NCBI GenBank assembly: GCA_902770965.1
Contig: CACXUY010000020.1
Location: 21,224-85,223, forward strand
DNA from: an uncultured Lachnospiraceae bacterium
Lineage (GTDB): Bacteria > Bacillota > Clostridia > Lachnospirales > Lachnospiraceae
Direction of reading: 5' to 3'
DNA length: 64,000 nt
The position numbers were made by a program, and so were the translations under genes. Below, one piece after another: positions 52,204 through 60,700 of the stretch (the first letter of the stretch is position 1; each line of letters begins with the position of its first letter). The notes beneath the pieces were generated by a model that was given only the letters and a program-made list of their open reading frames with translations, was not told the origin of the DNA and searched no databases.

Positions 52204-52369
52204 ATCTTCCAAGGTATTCCAATGTGGTTTGTAGTAATGTCTCTGTATCTACGGGAACGTTTCTTTAGCTACTATATTCAATATCAAGCTGCCTGATAGC
52301 CGCGGTCATAGCTATGGCTGTAGCTGTAATCAATGCTCTTATCGCAGCTGCGGCCCATGCTGCGCAGCT

Positions 52370-52852
52370 TCACTTCTTCAGCAGCTCTGTCCAAAGCTTG
52401 ATTTCTTCTTCGGATGCCTCTGCTCCGAGACGCCTGCCGGGCTTTACCACAACGCCGTCTCCCGCAATCTCCATGATGTGCGCAGAAGCCTTCTGGCAAT
52501 CGCTCATGCCCGAAGTGCAGAAAGGGATGATCTTCTTTCCGACAAAGCAGTGACTGTCTATGAAAGAATCCACGATGCTCGGCTCGCGCCCCCACCAGAT
52601 AGGAAAGCCAAGGAACACCAAGTCATACTGCGGCATATTTGCAAGCTTTTCCTGTATAGGCGGACGGCACGAAGTATCCGCCATCTCCATGCTGCTGCGG
52701 GATTTCTTCACTGTATAATCAAGATCTTCCTTTGTGTAGGGCGTGGCGGGCTTGATCTCGAACAGATCCGCTCCCTCAGCCTTCGCGAGCTCCTCGGCAA
52801 CCTTTGCGGTCACGCCGGTGGCGGAAAAATACGCAACCAATACTCTGCTCAT
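52370..52852 (-). CDS. Flavodoxin
   Basis: 160 residues. FMN phosphate loop YFSATGVTAKVAE (~8-20), FLGFPIWWGREP around the flavin ring (~80-91) and a FCTSGMSDCQ loop. This is the flavodoxin_4 type used as a low-potential carrier or reductase domain. ATG 52852 begins the canonical SRVLVAYFSATG start; an earlier in-frame ATG overlaps the likely promoter (extended -10 TGGTATAAT). Downstream is its own terminator. Confidence 0.88.
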   Translation of the reverse strand: MSRVLVAYFSATGVTAKVAEELAKAEGADLFEIKPATPYTKEDLDYTVKKSRSSMEMADTSCRPPIQEKLANMPQYDLVFLGFPIWWGREPSIVDSFIDSHCFVGKKIIPFCTSGMSDCQKASAHIMEIAGDGVVVKPGRRLGAEASEEEIKLWTELLKK

Positions 52853-52956
52853 ATTATTATCTCCCTGTAAGTATTTTGTATGGTCGATTACCTCTGTATT
52901 ATACCACACATATTGGGAAAGGCAGAGGCTTTATCCCAACTTTTCTTGAATATTAC

Positions 52957-52999
52957 GTTACTATTCAGCACTCCGAGTCTGGGGGTGCTGAATAATTAC
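52957..52999. repeat. Palindromic dispersed repeat, family 1, minimal copy e
   Basis: GTTACTATTCAGCACTCCGA start and GGGGGTGCTGAATAATTAC end form one compact palindrome that contains both family ends and almost nothing else. It lies just after the AAA/PD-(D/E)XK gene. Confidence 0.8.
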
Positions 53000-53026
53000 C
53001 AATCTTTTAGCTCCACTCTTACTGCC

Positions 53027-54694
53027 CTAACATTTCCTCACCAACGCCTGTTTCTGATAAAAAGCTGCTCCGTAGCAGATCACTTTCTCGTAACCGTCCA
53101 GGCCTTCGGCGTATTTTTGCGTGATAATCTGACGGATGGCATCCTCGCAATCCTTGCCCAGATCAGCTTCTCTGACTGACTTCTTTGCTTCCACGATGAT
53201 CGCCCGCCGATTTTTCCGATCCTTGAGCAGGATATCCGGTCTCCCGAGTCCCTTTTCCTTGTTGGACTCCACGCTGTAGCCTCTTCCCACAAAGATTCCT
53301 GTAAGAAAAGCATGGTAATAATCTTCGTGGTAATCGTTGTAGCTGATCGTGTCCCACAAAAGATCAGAGACGATTTCAGTCGCACATACTTCATCGCCCT
53401 CCCACAACGCCTCAATCAATTCTTTAATCCTGTCAGCACTTACGGTTTCATGGAAATAGCTGACCACCGTATCTTGAAAAATAGACGCAATCTCCCTGTT
53501 CGGAATACGGAGAGAAACCGTGTCTCCATCCTCCTGCGGGTCTGCCTTCGTGACATACCCGGTCATCAGCAGAACGCTCCAAAGGTTGTCTTCGGAGGAA
53601 TGCAGGGCATTGTAGGTCAGTTCACCGGTAATCGTCTCCGTGATCGCCCCTCCGTTGAGCAGTGTCTCGAATTTGTCCCTGACATCAAAATCCGTCCTCT
53701 TGATGAATGTCAACAGGATGCCGTTATGGCTTGTATTTTTCCAGTAATTTTTCGGCTTCGCGTCCTGACGTTTCTTGAGTGCAGAGAGATAGTTGATCAC
53801 ATCCCACGGACAATAGACATAGCTGTCGCCGAAAACATATCCGTCGTACCATTCCTGAATCATCTCCGCCTTATCCGTCCTGTCCGCCGCAGCCAAGATT
53901 CCTTCCACTTCCTCTCTGGTGAAACCAAAATACGAGGAAAAATCCTCTTCCAACACAGAATAAGCGGCAAAATTATTGGTTCCGGTAAATATGCTCTCCT
54001 TCGCGATACGCAGGCAGCCGGTGACAACCGCGAACTGAAGATATTCGTTGTCTTTCAGCGCAGCGCTCATCATGCCCTTGATCACATCGAGCATTTTTTT
54101 ATAATACCGATTGCTGGCGGTGTCCTCTTCACTCGCTCTCGACAGAGGGACATCGTACTCGTCAATGAGCAGGATTACCGGCTTTGCGTACACATCATGC
54201 ATCATCCGCATGACCGTTTTCAGCGAGTTCTGCACGTCCGCATTTGTCCCAGATTGGGCCTGAAGGCGGTGAAAAACATCCACATCATAGGCGTTCACAC
54301 CCGGCTGTGACGCAAGATCTGAAAACTTCTTGCACAGATCAGAGATCACGTTTTGCAGCTTCGCATAAGCCACGTCAAACTCTCCCGCCTCAGCATCCTT
54401 AAACGACACAAACAATACGGGGTACTGGTTCATCCACTCCCGGCAAAATTGCACGTGCTTCGACACAGCAAGCCCGTCAAACAGAACCATGCTGTCTTTT
54501 CTGATATTGAAAAAATTCTCTATCATGCTTATGGTAAGCGTCTTGCCAAACCGTCTCGGTCGGGTAAAGAGGCTCACTTTATTGTTCGTTTCCTGGACAA
54601 GTTCATAGATGAGCTCTGTCTTGTCCACATAATATGCGTTACTGCGGCGAAGGGCAGCAAAATCCGCCTCACCGACACTGACCGTAAACGACAA
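53027..54694 (-). CDS. AAA-ATPase-like protein with PD-(D/E)XK nuclease domain
   Basis: 555 residues. N-terminal AAA-ATPase-like domain (PF09820 type): VDKTELIYEL, Walker A-like FTRPRRFGKT (43-52), Walker B VILLIDEYDVP (~170-180). C-terminal PD-(D/E)XK_9 domain (~465-545) with GRPDILL and IIVEAKKS giving the D..ExK pattern. Such proteins are abundant in Bacteroides and Clostridia; the function is unproven, with mobile-element or defence roles suggested. The start is TTG at 54694 with AGGAGGTTCCCC before it. It is bracketed by two family 1 repeats. Confidence 0.88.
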   Translation of the reverse strand: MSFTVSVGEADFAALRRSNAYYVDKTELIYELVQETNNKVSLFTRPRRFGKTLTISMIENFFNIRKDSMVLFDGLAVSKHVQFCREWMNQYPVLFVSFKDAEAGEFDVAYAKLQNVISDLCKKFSDLASQPGVNAYDVDVFHRLQAQSGTNADVQNSLKTVMRMMHDVYAKPVILLIDEYDVPLSRASEEDTASNRYYKKMLDVIKGMMSAALKDNEYLQFAVVTGCLRIAKESIFTGTNNFAAYSVLEEDFSSYFGFTREEVEGILAAADRTDKAEMIQEWYDGYVFGDSYVYCPWDVINYLSALKKRQDAKPKNYWKNTSHNGILLTFIKRTDFDVRDKFETLLNGGAITETITGELTYNALHSSEDNLWSVLLMTGYVTKADPQEDGDTVSLRIPNREIASIFQDTVVSYFHETVSADRIKELIEALWEGDEVCATEIVSDLLWDTISYNDYHEDYYHAFLTGIFVGRGYSVESNKEKGLGRPDILLKDRKNRRAIIVEAKKSVREADLGKDCEDAIRQIITQKYAEGLDGYEKVICYGAAFYQKQALVRKC

Positions 54695-54737
54695 GGGGAA
54701 CCTCCTCTCTTTCCGCTACTGCAATTTTGAACATTTG

Positions 54738-54840
54738 TAATTATTCAGCGCCCCGAGATAACTGTCAGAATACAGGACGAAGTGCTTGCACTTCGCACGT
54801 ATTATAACTGTTATCTTGGGGCGGACAAGGCGCGCAGCAC
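54738..54840. repeat. Palindromic dispersed repeat, family 1, copy f
   Basis: TTATTCAGCGCCCC start, then an inverted repeat CCCCGAGATAAC..GTTATCTTGGGG containing GAATACAGGACGAA and the inner palindrome AGTGCTTGCACTT, then GCGGACAAGGCGCGCAGCAC. It equals the left module of copy b; the right end is missing. Confidence 0.8.
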
Positions 54841-54922
54841 TATTGCTTTTTGATCAGAAAAGCTTTATATGACTCATAATAAAGCATGGTGGTCTATTGA
54901 TATGTTTTGAAACACTATGCGT

Positions 54923-55717
54923 CTAACGGTCGCAAAACTCAAGAACCCTGTCATAGAAGTCTTTTGCTTCTTCAAACGCCCCATGTCCGAGACCCTCATA
55001 TACATACAGTTCACTGTCCGAAATCGCCCTGTTCAATTCAAATGCGGCTTCATTCCCGACGGTATGATCATCGCTTCCGGCGATAATAAGCGTCGGGCAG
55101 CTGATCTTTGGCAGTTCACCGCGGCAGTCAAAGTCCAGTATCGCATGAACATTTTTCAGAAATCGGTCATATGTACGTGGTTTTGTGAATCCGGCAAGAA
55201 GATGGTAATACTTCCGGACCCTCTGAAGGTACTTCTCTGAATACATCTTTTCAGCGGAATCGACCATCAATGCGGTATGATCTCCACGCTTCGCCATATC
55301 GATCCAGGCGAAGGCGTTTTCCTGTACGACCGGGTTCGCATTCGGAGCTGTGACGGCAAGGATCAGCCTGGCCACCATTTCCGGATGGTCTATGGCCATA
55401 TATTGAGCGATCATACCGCCCTGGGAAACGCCAAGAATATAAGCCTGATGGATTCCGAGATCCTTCATAACCCGTACCTGGTCATCCGCCATGTCCCTGA
55501 TCGAGTAACCCTCGGGCATATCGTTTTTCCGGCTGAACATGTACACGGTATAATCCCGGAAGAATTTCCTGTAAGGCGAGGCTAGGAGCAATGCTTTTTC
55601 CTTTACTGTGGCCAGGCCATCTGACAGGCCGGGCAGGACGACCAGTCTTCTTTCACCAGTGCCAAAGGAGACATAATACATGTCCGTATTATCAATTGTG
55701 ATGCAGCCATTCTTCAT
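54923..55717 (-). CDS. Alpha/beta-fold hydrolase
   Basis: 264 residues with the fold's landmarks: LVVLPGLSDG (oxyanion loop), nucleophile elbow GVSQGG (Ser near residue 95), ADD in IIAGSDDHT (acid) and GLGHGAFEEA (His). Substrate unknown; the family includes lipases, esterases and C-C hydrolases. RBS AAAGGAG. It stands alone between a family 1 repeat and a DUF6398 gene. Confidence 0.85.
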   Translation of the reverse strand: MKNGCITIDNTDMYYVSFGTGERRLVVLPGLSDGLATVKEKALLLASPYRKFFRDYTVYMFSRKNDMPEGYSIRDMADDQVRVMKDLGIHQAYILGVSQGGMIAQYMAIDHPEMVARLILAVTAPNANPVVQENAFAWIDMAKRGDHTALMVDSAEKMYSEKYLQRVRKYYHLLAGFTKPRTYDRFLKNVHAILDFDCRGELPKISCPTLIIAGSDDHTVGNEAAFELNRAISDSELYVYEGLGHGAFEEAKDFYDRVLEFCDR

Positions 55718-55905
55718 GGTCTGTTGCTCCTTTTATATCATCATTTAATAACCCTAAAAACATACTGCACCAAAGTCCTATGGTCAATCTCCGCGTCCGT
55801 TCTTGCGCGGACCAAGTAGTGCTCTGTAGGGTTCGACATTCTCAGTTCCATAGTCGCCACAGCCTCCCTAAGGACAAACGCGTCTCCATTCAGGTGAACC
55901 CATCC

Positions 55906-56424
55906 CTACTTTCCCTTAAGCGCCGGAACATATGGTATTATTCCTTTCTCTGCACAGTATATCTGTACTTCCAGCGGGAGTGTCCTTGCATCAACTATGA
56001 GTCCATCAATCTTGACAAACCATAACATCTGATTCTTTTCGATTTCAGATGCCAGAACCCATTCTGAGTTGAAATAATCTATCTTCAGAATTTTCCTGAT
56101 TTCTGCTGCCTTATTCGCTGCCGTTGATTTTGAGATTCCGAACGGTTTGACTATTTCCTCTGCAGTCATGTGGATTTTCTGGCTTTTGTCTGAAATGAAA
56201 TTGTTCTGACCTATGGCATAGATTATACCTGCCGCCCAGGTCTTTACTCTTCCTGATGTAATCGGAGACGGGCGCTTCCTGCACAGTTTTTCCAATGCGT
56301 GGAGACATAGCTCCTTATACTCATCATTCAGATACTCATCACAGTACGGTATGAGAATAGCAGCAATCTCATCATACTTTGCCTGCATCTCCTTCGGCAC
56401 TGCCACAATCAACACCTCCATCAT
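55906..56424 (-). CDS. DUF6398 domain protein
   Basis: 172 residues. VPKEMQAKYDEIAAILIPYC starts a helical domain, followed by RKRPSPITSGRVKTWAAGIIYAIGQNNF and an HTH-like segment (TAEEIVKPFGISKSTAANKAAEIRK written here only as the family hallmark region near 88-112). The IYAIGQNNF..F..FGIS arrangement is the DUF6398 signature as I recall it. It may bind nucleic acid through the HTH-like part; function unknown. Confidence 0.7.
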   Translation of the reverse strand: MMEVLIVAVPKEMQAKYDEIAAILIPYCDEYLNDEYKELCLHALEKLCRKRPSPITSGRVKTWAAGIIYAIGQNNFISDKSQKIHMTAEEIVKPFGISKSTAANKAAEIRKILKIDYFNSEWVLASEIEKNQMLWFVKIDGLIVDARTLPLEVQIYCAEKGIIPYVPALKGK

Positions 56425-56464
56425 CTTATATTGCTGTTGAATTTGCGCTAAGCTTCATTCGATT

Positions 56465-56917
56465 TCACGACCAGTCTTCTATCTCCCTGCAGTTTTGACG
56501 CGGAGGCTGAAGGATCTCCAACGTGCTGCGATCCTTTTTCCCACCGAAATACTTATCCAAAACCGCATGAAATTGTGCGCAGCCAGGGTCGGCTTCCGCA
56601 AACAGCGTCATACAAGAGCGGAGCTTGAGATTGTCCGGAAAACCCATGACTTCGTCCGCGTCATTTGTTTCCAACGACAAAAGCGCGTCGCATAGCTCAA
56701 GCAAATGGGCACGAAGCACGTCGTTTTCAAGATAGGCTCTTGCCTCTGCGAGATCTTTGATCGCATATTTTTGCGAGATCGGCGACAGACCAAGACCCAC
56801 TATCTGGGGAATCTCCCACCAGGACCAGTGTGACACCTTGTGCCCATTCCTAAGCTCGCAAAGCGCCGCCTGATGGGTGCGCTCCTGAGCGGTAATATAT
56901 TTTGAGAAACGATCCAT
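56465..56917 (-). CDS. DUF1810 family protein
   Basis: 150 residues. The family pattern is clear: an N-terminal RFSKYITAQE, SHWSWWEIPQIVGLGLSPISQKY reduced here to the W..W..IPQ..GLG..S motif at ~29-47, EARAYLENDVL near 58-68, and the LKLRSCMTLF core near 97-106. DUF1810 proteins (calpastatin-like annotation) have no established function. The C-terminus continues FGGKKDRSTLEIL. Confidence 0.8.
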   Translation of the reverse strand: MDRFSKYITAQERTHQAALCELRNGHKVSHWSWWEIPQIVGLGLSPISQKYAIKDLAEARAYLENDVLRAHLLELCDALLSLETNDADEVMGFPDNLKLRSCMTLFAEADPGCAQFHAVLDKYFGGKKDRSTLEILQPPRQNCREIEDWS

Positions 56918-57098
56918 TTTTACACACCCACTTCCGTATTACCCTGCATAACAGTATAAAGTCTAACATGATATTCATTGTATTTCTTAAGCAAATATTT
57001 TATTAACTATACTATATCCATAGCCTAAGTTCAAGCGTTATATTATTATAGTATTACATCTATCTAATATTTCTCCCGGTGCCATGGTTAATGTAAAA

Positions 57099-59582
57099 TC
57101 ACTCGATCAGCCCATGCTTTCTTAGCCTCGCACGAATTGCACCGTTCGTCCGATCATGTTTCTTCGCCATTTCTGAGATCATCATACCGGCATTATATTC
57201 TTCATCAAGCTGCTTGTCCTCTTCTTTTGTCCAGAATGCTCCTGCTCCGTCAGGTCTATTCATCTTAGGATTGTATGCAGCACAGTCGAAAGATGTATTA
57301 TCCGTCACATCTTCTTCATCCTCTTCAGCGGCAGCCTGATTACGGATCTCTACATAATGCCCGACAATTTCCTTCTGCACTGCCGGCGGATACTTCAGCA
57401 CTGTATAGACCGTGCCTATCTTGCTCGTCTGCTCAACGGCAGTAATGCCCATTTCCTGCCCGATTCCTGTTGGAGCCTGAACATATCTGCCGTCGATATT
57501 ACGTTCTTCTACATATCCCTTATCTGTAAGGAATTTATAAATATCCGTTCCATATATATGTTTAACATTGTTCCCGGATGTAATTCTGTTCAGTTCGTCC
57601 CGGATCTCGCCTAAAAGATAAAGATCACTGTATACGAACTTTTCCTCATCCTCAGGGTTTAGATAAAAAGGTCCTTTGCGACTCCTGCGCTTTTTTTCGG
57701 ATCTGACCCTTATATCTGCAGTATCATCATCCTTGATTCTTGTAGCTGATTCAGGATTCTCATCCATAAAAGCTGTTATAGCCTCGATAAATCTCTCGCC
57801 GTACTTTTCAAATTTTGCCTCACCGACTCCTGATACTTCAAGCATAGATAACCTGTCACGAGGAGTCTTCACGCTCATATCTATCAATGTTTTATCACTG
57901 AAAACAATATAAGGCGGCATTCCTTCTTCTCTTGCAATTGTAAGTCTTAGCTGACGAAGAATCTCAAACAATTCATATCCTGCTTTGGTAAGAGAGTCCG
58001 TACCTCGCCTGCTACGGCTTCTTGTCTGCTTCTCAGGTTCTTTGCTTTTATATGTTCTGACCAGGACGTGCGCTCCGGCTTTCTTAAGAGGCTCTATGTT
58101 CCCTAAACGGATCACGCTATATTTATCTGCAGTCTGGCAGAGATATCCATCCAAAAGCAATTGGTTGATAAGCAGCCTCAGCTCCGATTCGGACCGACTA
58201 TTTAACGCACCGTATGTCTTGTATTCAGTGGTACCAAGCTCCTTAAGTCTGGCTCTGTTCGCGCCCAAGAGCGTTCCAATGATTATATTCAATCCATATC
58301 TTCCCCTTGTTTCCCAAACACAGTTAATGACCTGCTTGGCTTCTTCCGTCATATCAATCTCTGTAAACCCTCTATGACAATTTCCGCAGCTGTCGCATGG
58401 CTGATTACGCTTTTCTCCAAAGTATTCAAGGATATAGTTCCGAAGGCATCCGGTTGTTCTGCAATATCCTTCCATAACCTGAAGTCTTTTGGCATCCCGT
58501 TGTCTGATCAGTTCAACATCTTCATATGGAACACCTGTAAAATCCTTGTGATCCAGCAGGAACTTATCTATCATTATATCCTGTGTAGAGAACAACAGGA
58601 TACACTGCGATGGTTCGCCGTCCCTTCCCGCACGACCGGCTTCCTGATAGTAGTTCTCCATGCTCTGTGGCATGTTGTAATGAATAACAAACCGAACATT
58701 CGATTTATCGATACCCATGCCAAATGCATTCGTAGCTATGATCACAGGTGACCTGTCATATATAAAATCATTCTGGCTTGCTTTCCTGTCTTCATTGTCC
58801 ATTCCGGCATGATATCTTGCCGCCTGAACCCCTGCATTTGAAAGAAGTTCATACAACATATCTACATTTTTTCTTGTGGCGCAGTAAATGATACCGCTGT
58901 CATCCGGATGGTTTCTGACATATTCCAGCACATAGTCATCCTTTTTCTTGATCGTCTCCACATCAAAATACAGATTTTCGCGATCAAAGCCGGTCATCAC
59001 AATCTTTGGGTCTCTCAGTTTAAGGACACAGGAAATATCATTCTTTACTTCTTCTGTTGCAGTAGCGGTAAACGCACTCACTATTGGTCTCTTACTCAGG
59101 CTATCTATAAAGTCCACAATTTTAAGATAGCTTGGTCTGAAATCCTGGCCCCATTGCGAAATACAGTGAGCCTCATCTACTGTCACCATAGATATGCCGA
59201 CTTTGCCGGAAAAGTCCGTAAACTCATAGCTTTCAAGGCGTTCCGGCGCAACATACAAAATCTTATAAACTCCGTTAAGTGCTCTGGCATATACCTTAGA
59301 TATCTGTGATTCCGTCAGAAAAGAATTAATATATGCCGCCTTGATCCCCACCTCATTCAAAGCCTTAACCTGATCCTGCATGAGTGAAATAAGCGGCGAA
59401 ATAACAATAGTAATGCCAGGCAAGAGCAGTGCCGGAACCTGATAACAAATTGACTTCCCTGATCCCGTTGGCATGATTGCCAATACATCTTTCCCTGCAA
59501 GAATCGAGCCAATAATCTCTTCCTGCCCCGGTTTGAATGAATCATAGCCAAAATAGACTTTTAATGCTTCTTTTGCGTCCAT
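57099..59582 (-). CDS. recQ: ATP-dependent DNA helicase RecQ, long form
   Basis: 3'-5' DNA helicase in recombination and repair. 827 residues versus ~600 for Escherichia coli RecQ. Helicase core: PTGSGKS (~38-44), VDEAHCISQWGQDFRPSY (DEAH box), SAFTATAT, motif VI QEAGRAGRDGEPS. Zinc-binding region with CRTTGC and CDSCGNC, winged helix, then an HRDC domain (~535-620). The last ~200 residues are an extension with a second winged-helix-like part and a terminal Myb/SANT-like WTKEEDKQL..AMIRARL type segment. No good ribosome binding site precedes the ATG. Confidence 0.93.
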   Translation of the reverse strand: MDAKEALKVYFGYDSFKPGQEEIIGSILAGKDVLAIMPTGSGKSICYQVPALLLPGITIVISPLISLMQDQVKALNEVGIKAAYINSFLTESQISKVYARALNGVYKILYVAPERLESYEFTDFSGKVGISMVTVDEAHCISQWGQDFRPSYLKIVDFIDSLSKRPIVSAFTATATEEVKNDISCVLKLRDPKIVMTGFDRENLYFDVETIKKKDDYVLEYVRNHPDDSGIIYCATRKNVDMLYELLSNAGVQAARYHAGMDNEDRKASQNDFIYDRSPVIIATNAFGMGIDKSNVRFVIHYNMPQSMENYYQEAGRAGRDGEPSQCILLFSTQDIMIDKFLLDHKDFTGVPYEDVELIRQRDAKRLQVMEGYCRTTGCLRNYILEYFGEKRNQPCDSCGNCHRGFTEIDMTEEAKQVINCVWETRGRYGLNIIIGTLLGANRARLKELGTTEYKTYGALNSRSESELRLLINQLLLDGYLCQTADKYSVIRLGNIEPLKKAGAHVLVRTYKSKEPEKQTRSRSRRGTDSLTKAGYELFEILRQLRLTIAREEGMPPYIVFSDKTLIDMSVKTPRDRLSMLEVSGVGEAKFEKYGERFIEAITAFMDENPESATRIKDDDTADIRVRSEKKRRSRKGPFYLNPEDEEKFVYSDLYLLGEIRDELNRITSGNNVKHIYGTDIYKFLTDKGYVEERNIDGRYVQAPTGIGQEMGITAVEQTSKIGTVYTVLKYPPAVQKEIVGHYVEIRNQAAAEEDEEDVTDNTSFDCAAYNPKMNRPDGAGAFWTKEEDKQLDEEYNAGMMISEMAKKHDRTNGAIRARLRKHGLIE

Positions 59583-59636
59583 AATTAATACCCAATGCCG
59601 TTATACGACAAACGGCTTTATTGTATACGATTTCAG

Positions 59637-59660
59637 TTTACTGTGCCAGGAACCATAAAC
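59637..59660. repeat. Short dispersed repeat upstream of recQ
   Basis: TTTACTGTGCCAGGAACCAT plus AAAC matches 62321-62344 (TTTACTGTGCTAGGTACCAT plus AAGC) at 21 of 24 bases. Both lie in intergenic DNA; the origin is unknown. Confidence 0.4.
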
Positions 59661-59691
59661 GGAAAAACCTCACCGTTATGTTCGGTATTCA

Positions 59692-59856
59692 CTTCATTTT
59701 CTGCCTGATTTCTTCCAGATATTTTGTCAGAGGATCCTGCTTGTAATGCCCGCCTCCGAGCCATTCAGTGCCTCACTTAAACTGTTCGTTATCCCTCTTG
59801 GTCCGCGCACGGCATAGATGCCATACTCATCCTTCAACACATCAAAGGTGATTATC
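59692..59856 (-). pseudogene. Short frameshifted coding remnant
   Basis: Directly after the EamA gene the reverse strand reads ITFDVLKDEYGIYAVRGPRG and on to a stop, and a second frame continues WLGGGHYKQDPLTKYLEEIR before its own stop. Joined by one frameshift these would form the C-terminal ~50 residues of a protein I do not recognise. It may equally be chance; confidence is low. Confidence 0.35.
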
Positions 59857-60270
59857 TTACAGAACCATCAACAATGTACCGGCTCCAATCAGGATGCAGC
59901 CAATCGCTGATTTTACAGAAAATGCTTCACGCAGGAATACAACCGCCAACACCAGTGTGATTACTACGGACAGCTTATCTATCGGGACTACCTTGGAAGC
60001 GTCTCCCATCTGTAATGCCTTGTAATAGCATAGCCATGAAGCTCCTGTCGCAAGACCGGACAAGATCAGGAATATCCAACTCTTCTGACTGATCGACCTG
60101 ATACCGCCCTGCTGATGTGTAATAAACACCATTCCCCACGCCATCAAAACAACAACCATCGTGCGGATAGCCGTGGCAAGATTGGATCCTACACCTTCAA
60201 TTCCTACTTTTGCCAGTATTGATGTCAGTGCGGCAAAGACCGCCGAACCGAGCGCTAACCAAAACCACAT
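59857..60270 (-). CDS. EamA family half-size transporter
   Basis: 137 residues with five hydrophobic segments and the EamA signatures AALTSILAKVGIEGV (~14-28) and a last helix SAIGCILIGAGTLLMVL. It is a single EamA repeat; such half-size members act as homo- or heterodimers. The substrate is unknown. ATG 60270 lies 7 nt after AGGAGG; an ATG two codons earlier is inside that site and is rejected. Confidence 0.85.
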   Translation of the reverse strand: MWFWLALGSAVFAALTSILAKVGIEGVGSNLATAIRTMVVVLMAWGMVFITHQQGGIRSISQKSWIFLILSGLATGASWLCYYKALQMGDASKVVPIDKLSVVITLVLAVVFLREAFSVKSAIGCILIGAGTLLMVL

Positions 60271-60411
60271 CACCATACCTCCTGCAAATTGCCACGTGCC
60301 AATAAAACTCCGATTTTTCGTTACATTGCACTACCATTATAACAGATATCGGCAGATTCCTCCTCATAAAAGATAAAGAGCGAGGGCTGCTGCCATTTGC
60401 TCTTACCTGCC

Positions 60412-60606
60412 TTAAAAAAGACCGGCAAGGAATTCATCTCTGAATTCTCTGCCGATCCTCTTTTTATCTTTCTTTCGATTGTAGGTCTTTCCGCTTGGCA
60501 CGCTCCTTGTCACGGGATTCAATACTCCCCAGGTGCGCCGCTGCTTTGCGTGATACTCGCGCTGCGCCTTCTTACTTCGCTTGTCCGGCGACACATAGTT
60601 TTTCAT
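60412..60606 (-). CDS. Small basic protein, unknown
   Basis: 64 residues, rich in Lys/Arg: MKNYVSPDKRSKKAQREYHA start, then NPVTRSVPSGKTYNRKK and an acidic-basic tail ending EFLAGLF. Similar short proteins occur in other Clostridia as far as I recall, without known function. ATG 60606 follows GGAGGATTAGGAAA. A frame extending upstream to 60786 overlaps the end of the glycosyltransferase gene and is rejected. Confidence 0.6.
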   Translation of the reverse strand: MKNYVSPDKRSKKAQREYHAKQRRTWGVLNPVTRSVPSGKTYNRKKDKKRIGREFRDEFLAGLF

Positions 60607-60700
60607 TTTCCTAATCCTCCATTTCATTTTAGCTTCATACAAGTATACGGTGACAGGTGTCATTAAGATATCCTGCATCAACCGCTTGCTGAGCACACTG

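Noticed and set aside
52176..52212. N-terminal part of the P-type ATPase reading frame
   Set aside because: These codons are the flavodoxin terminator hairpin, not pump sequence.
53312..54310. Long plus-strand open frame (332 codons)
   Set aside because: It is antisense to the AAA/PD-(D/E)XK gene, whose domains are clearly coded on the minus strand, and its translation resembles no family.
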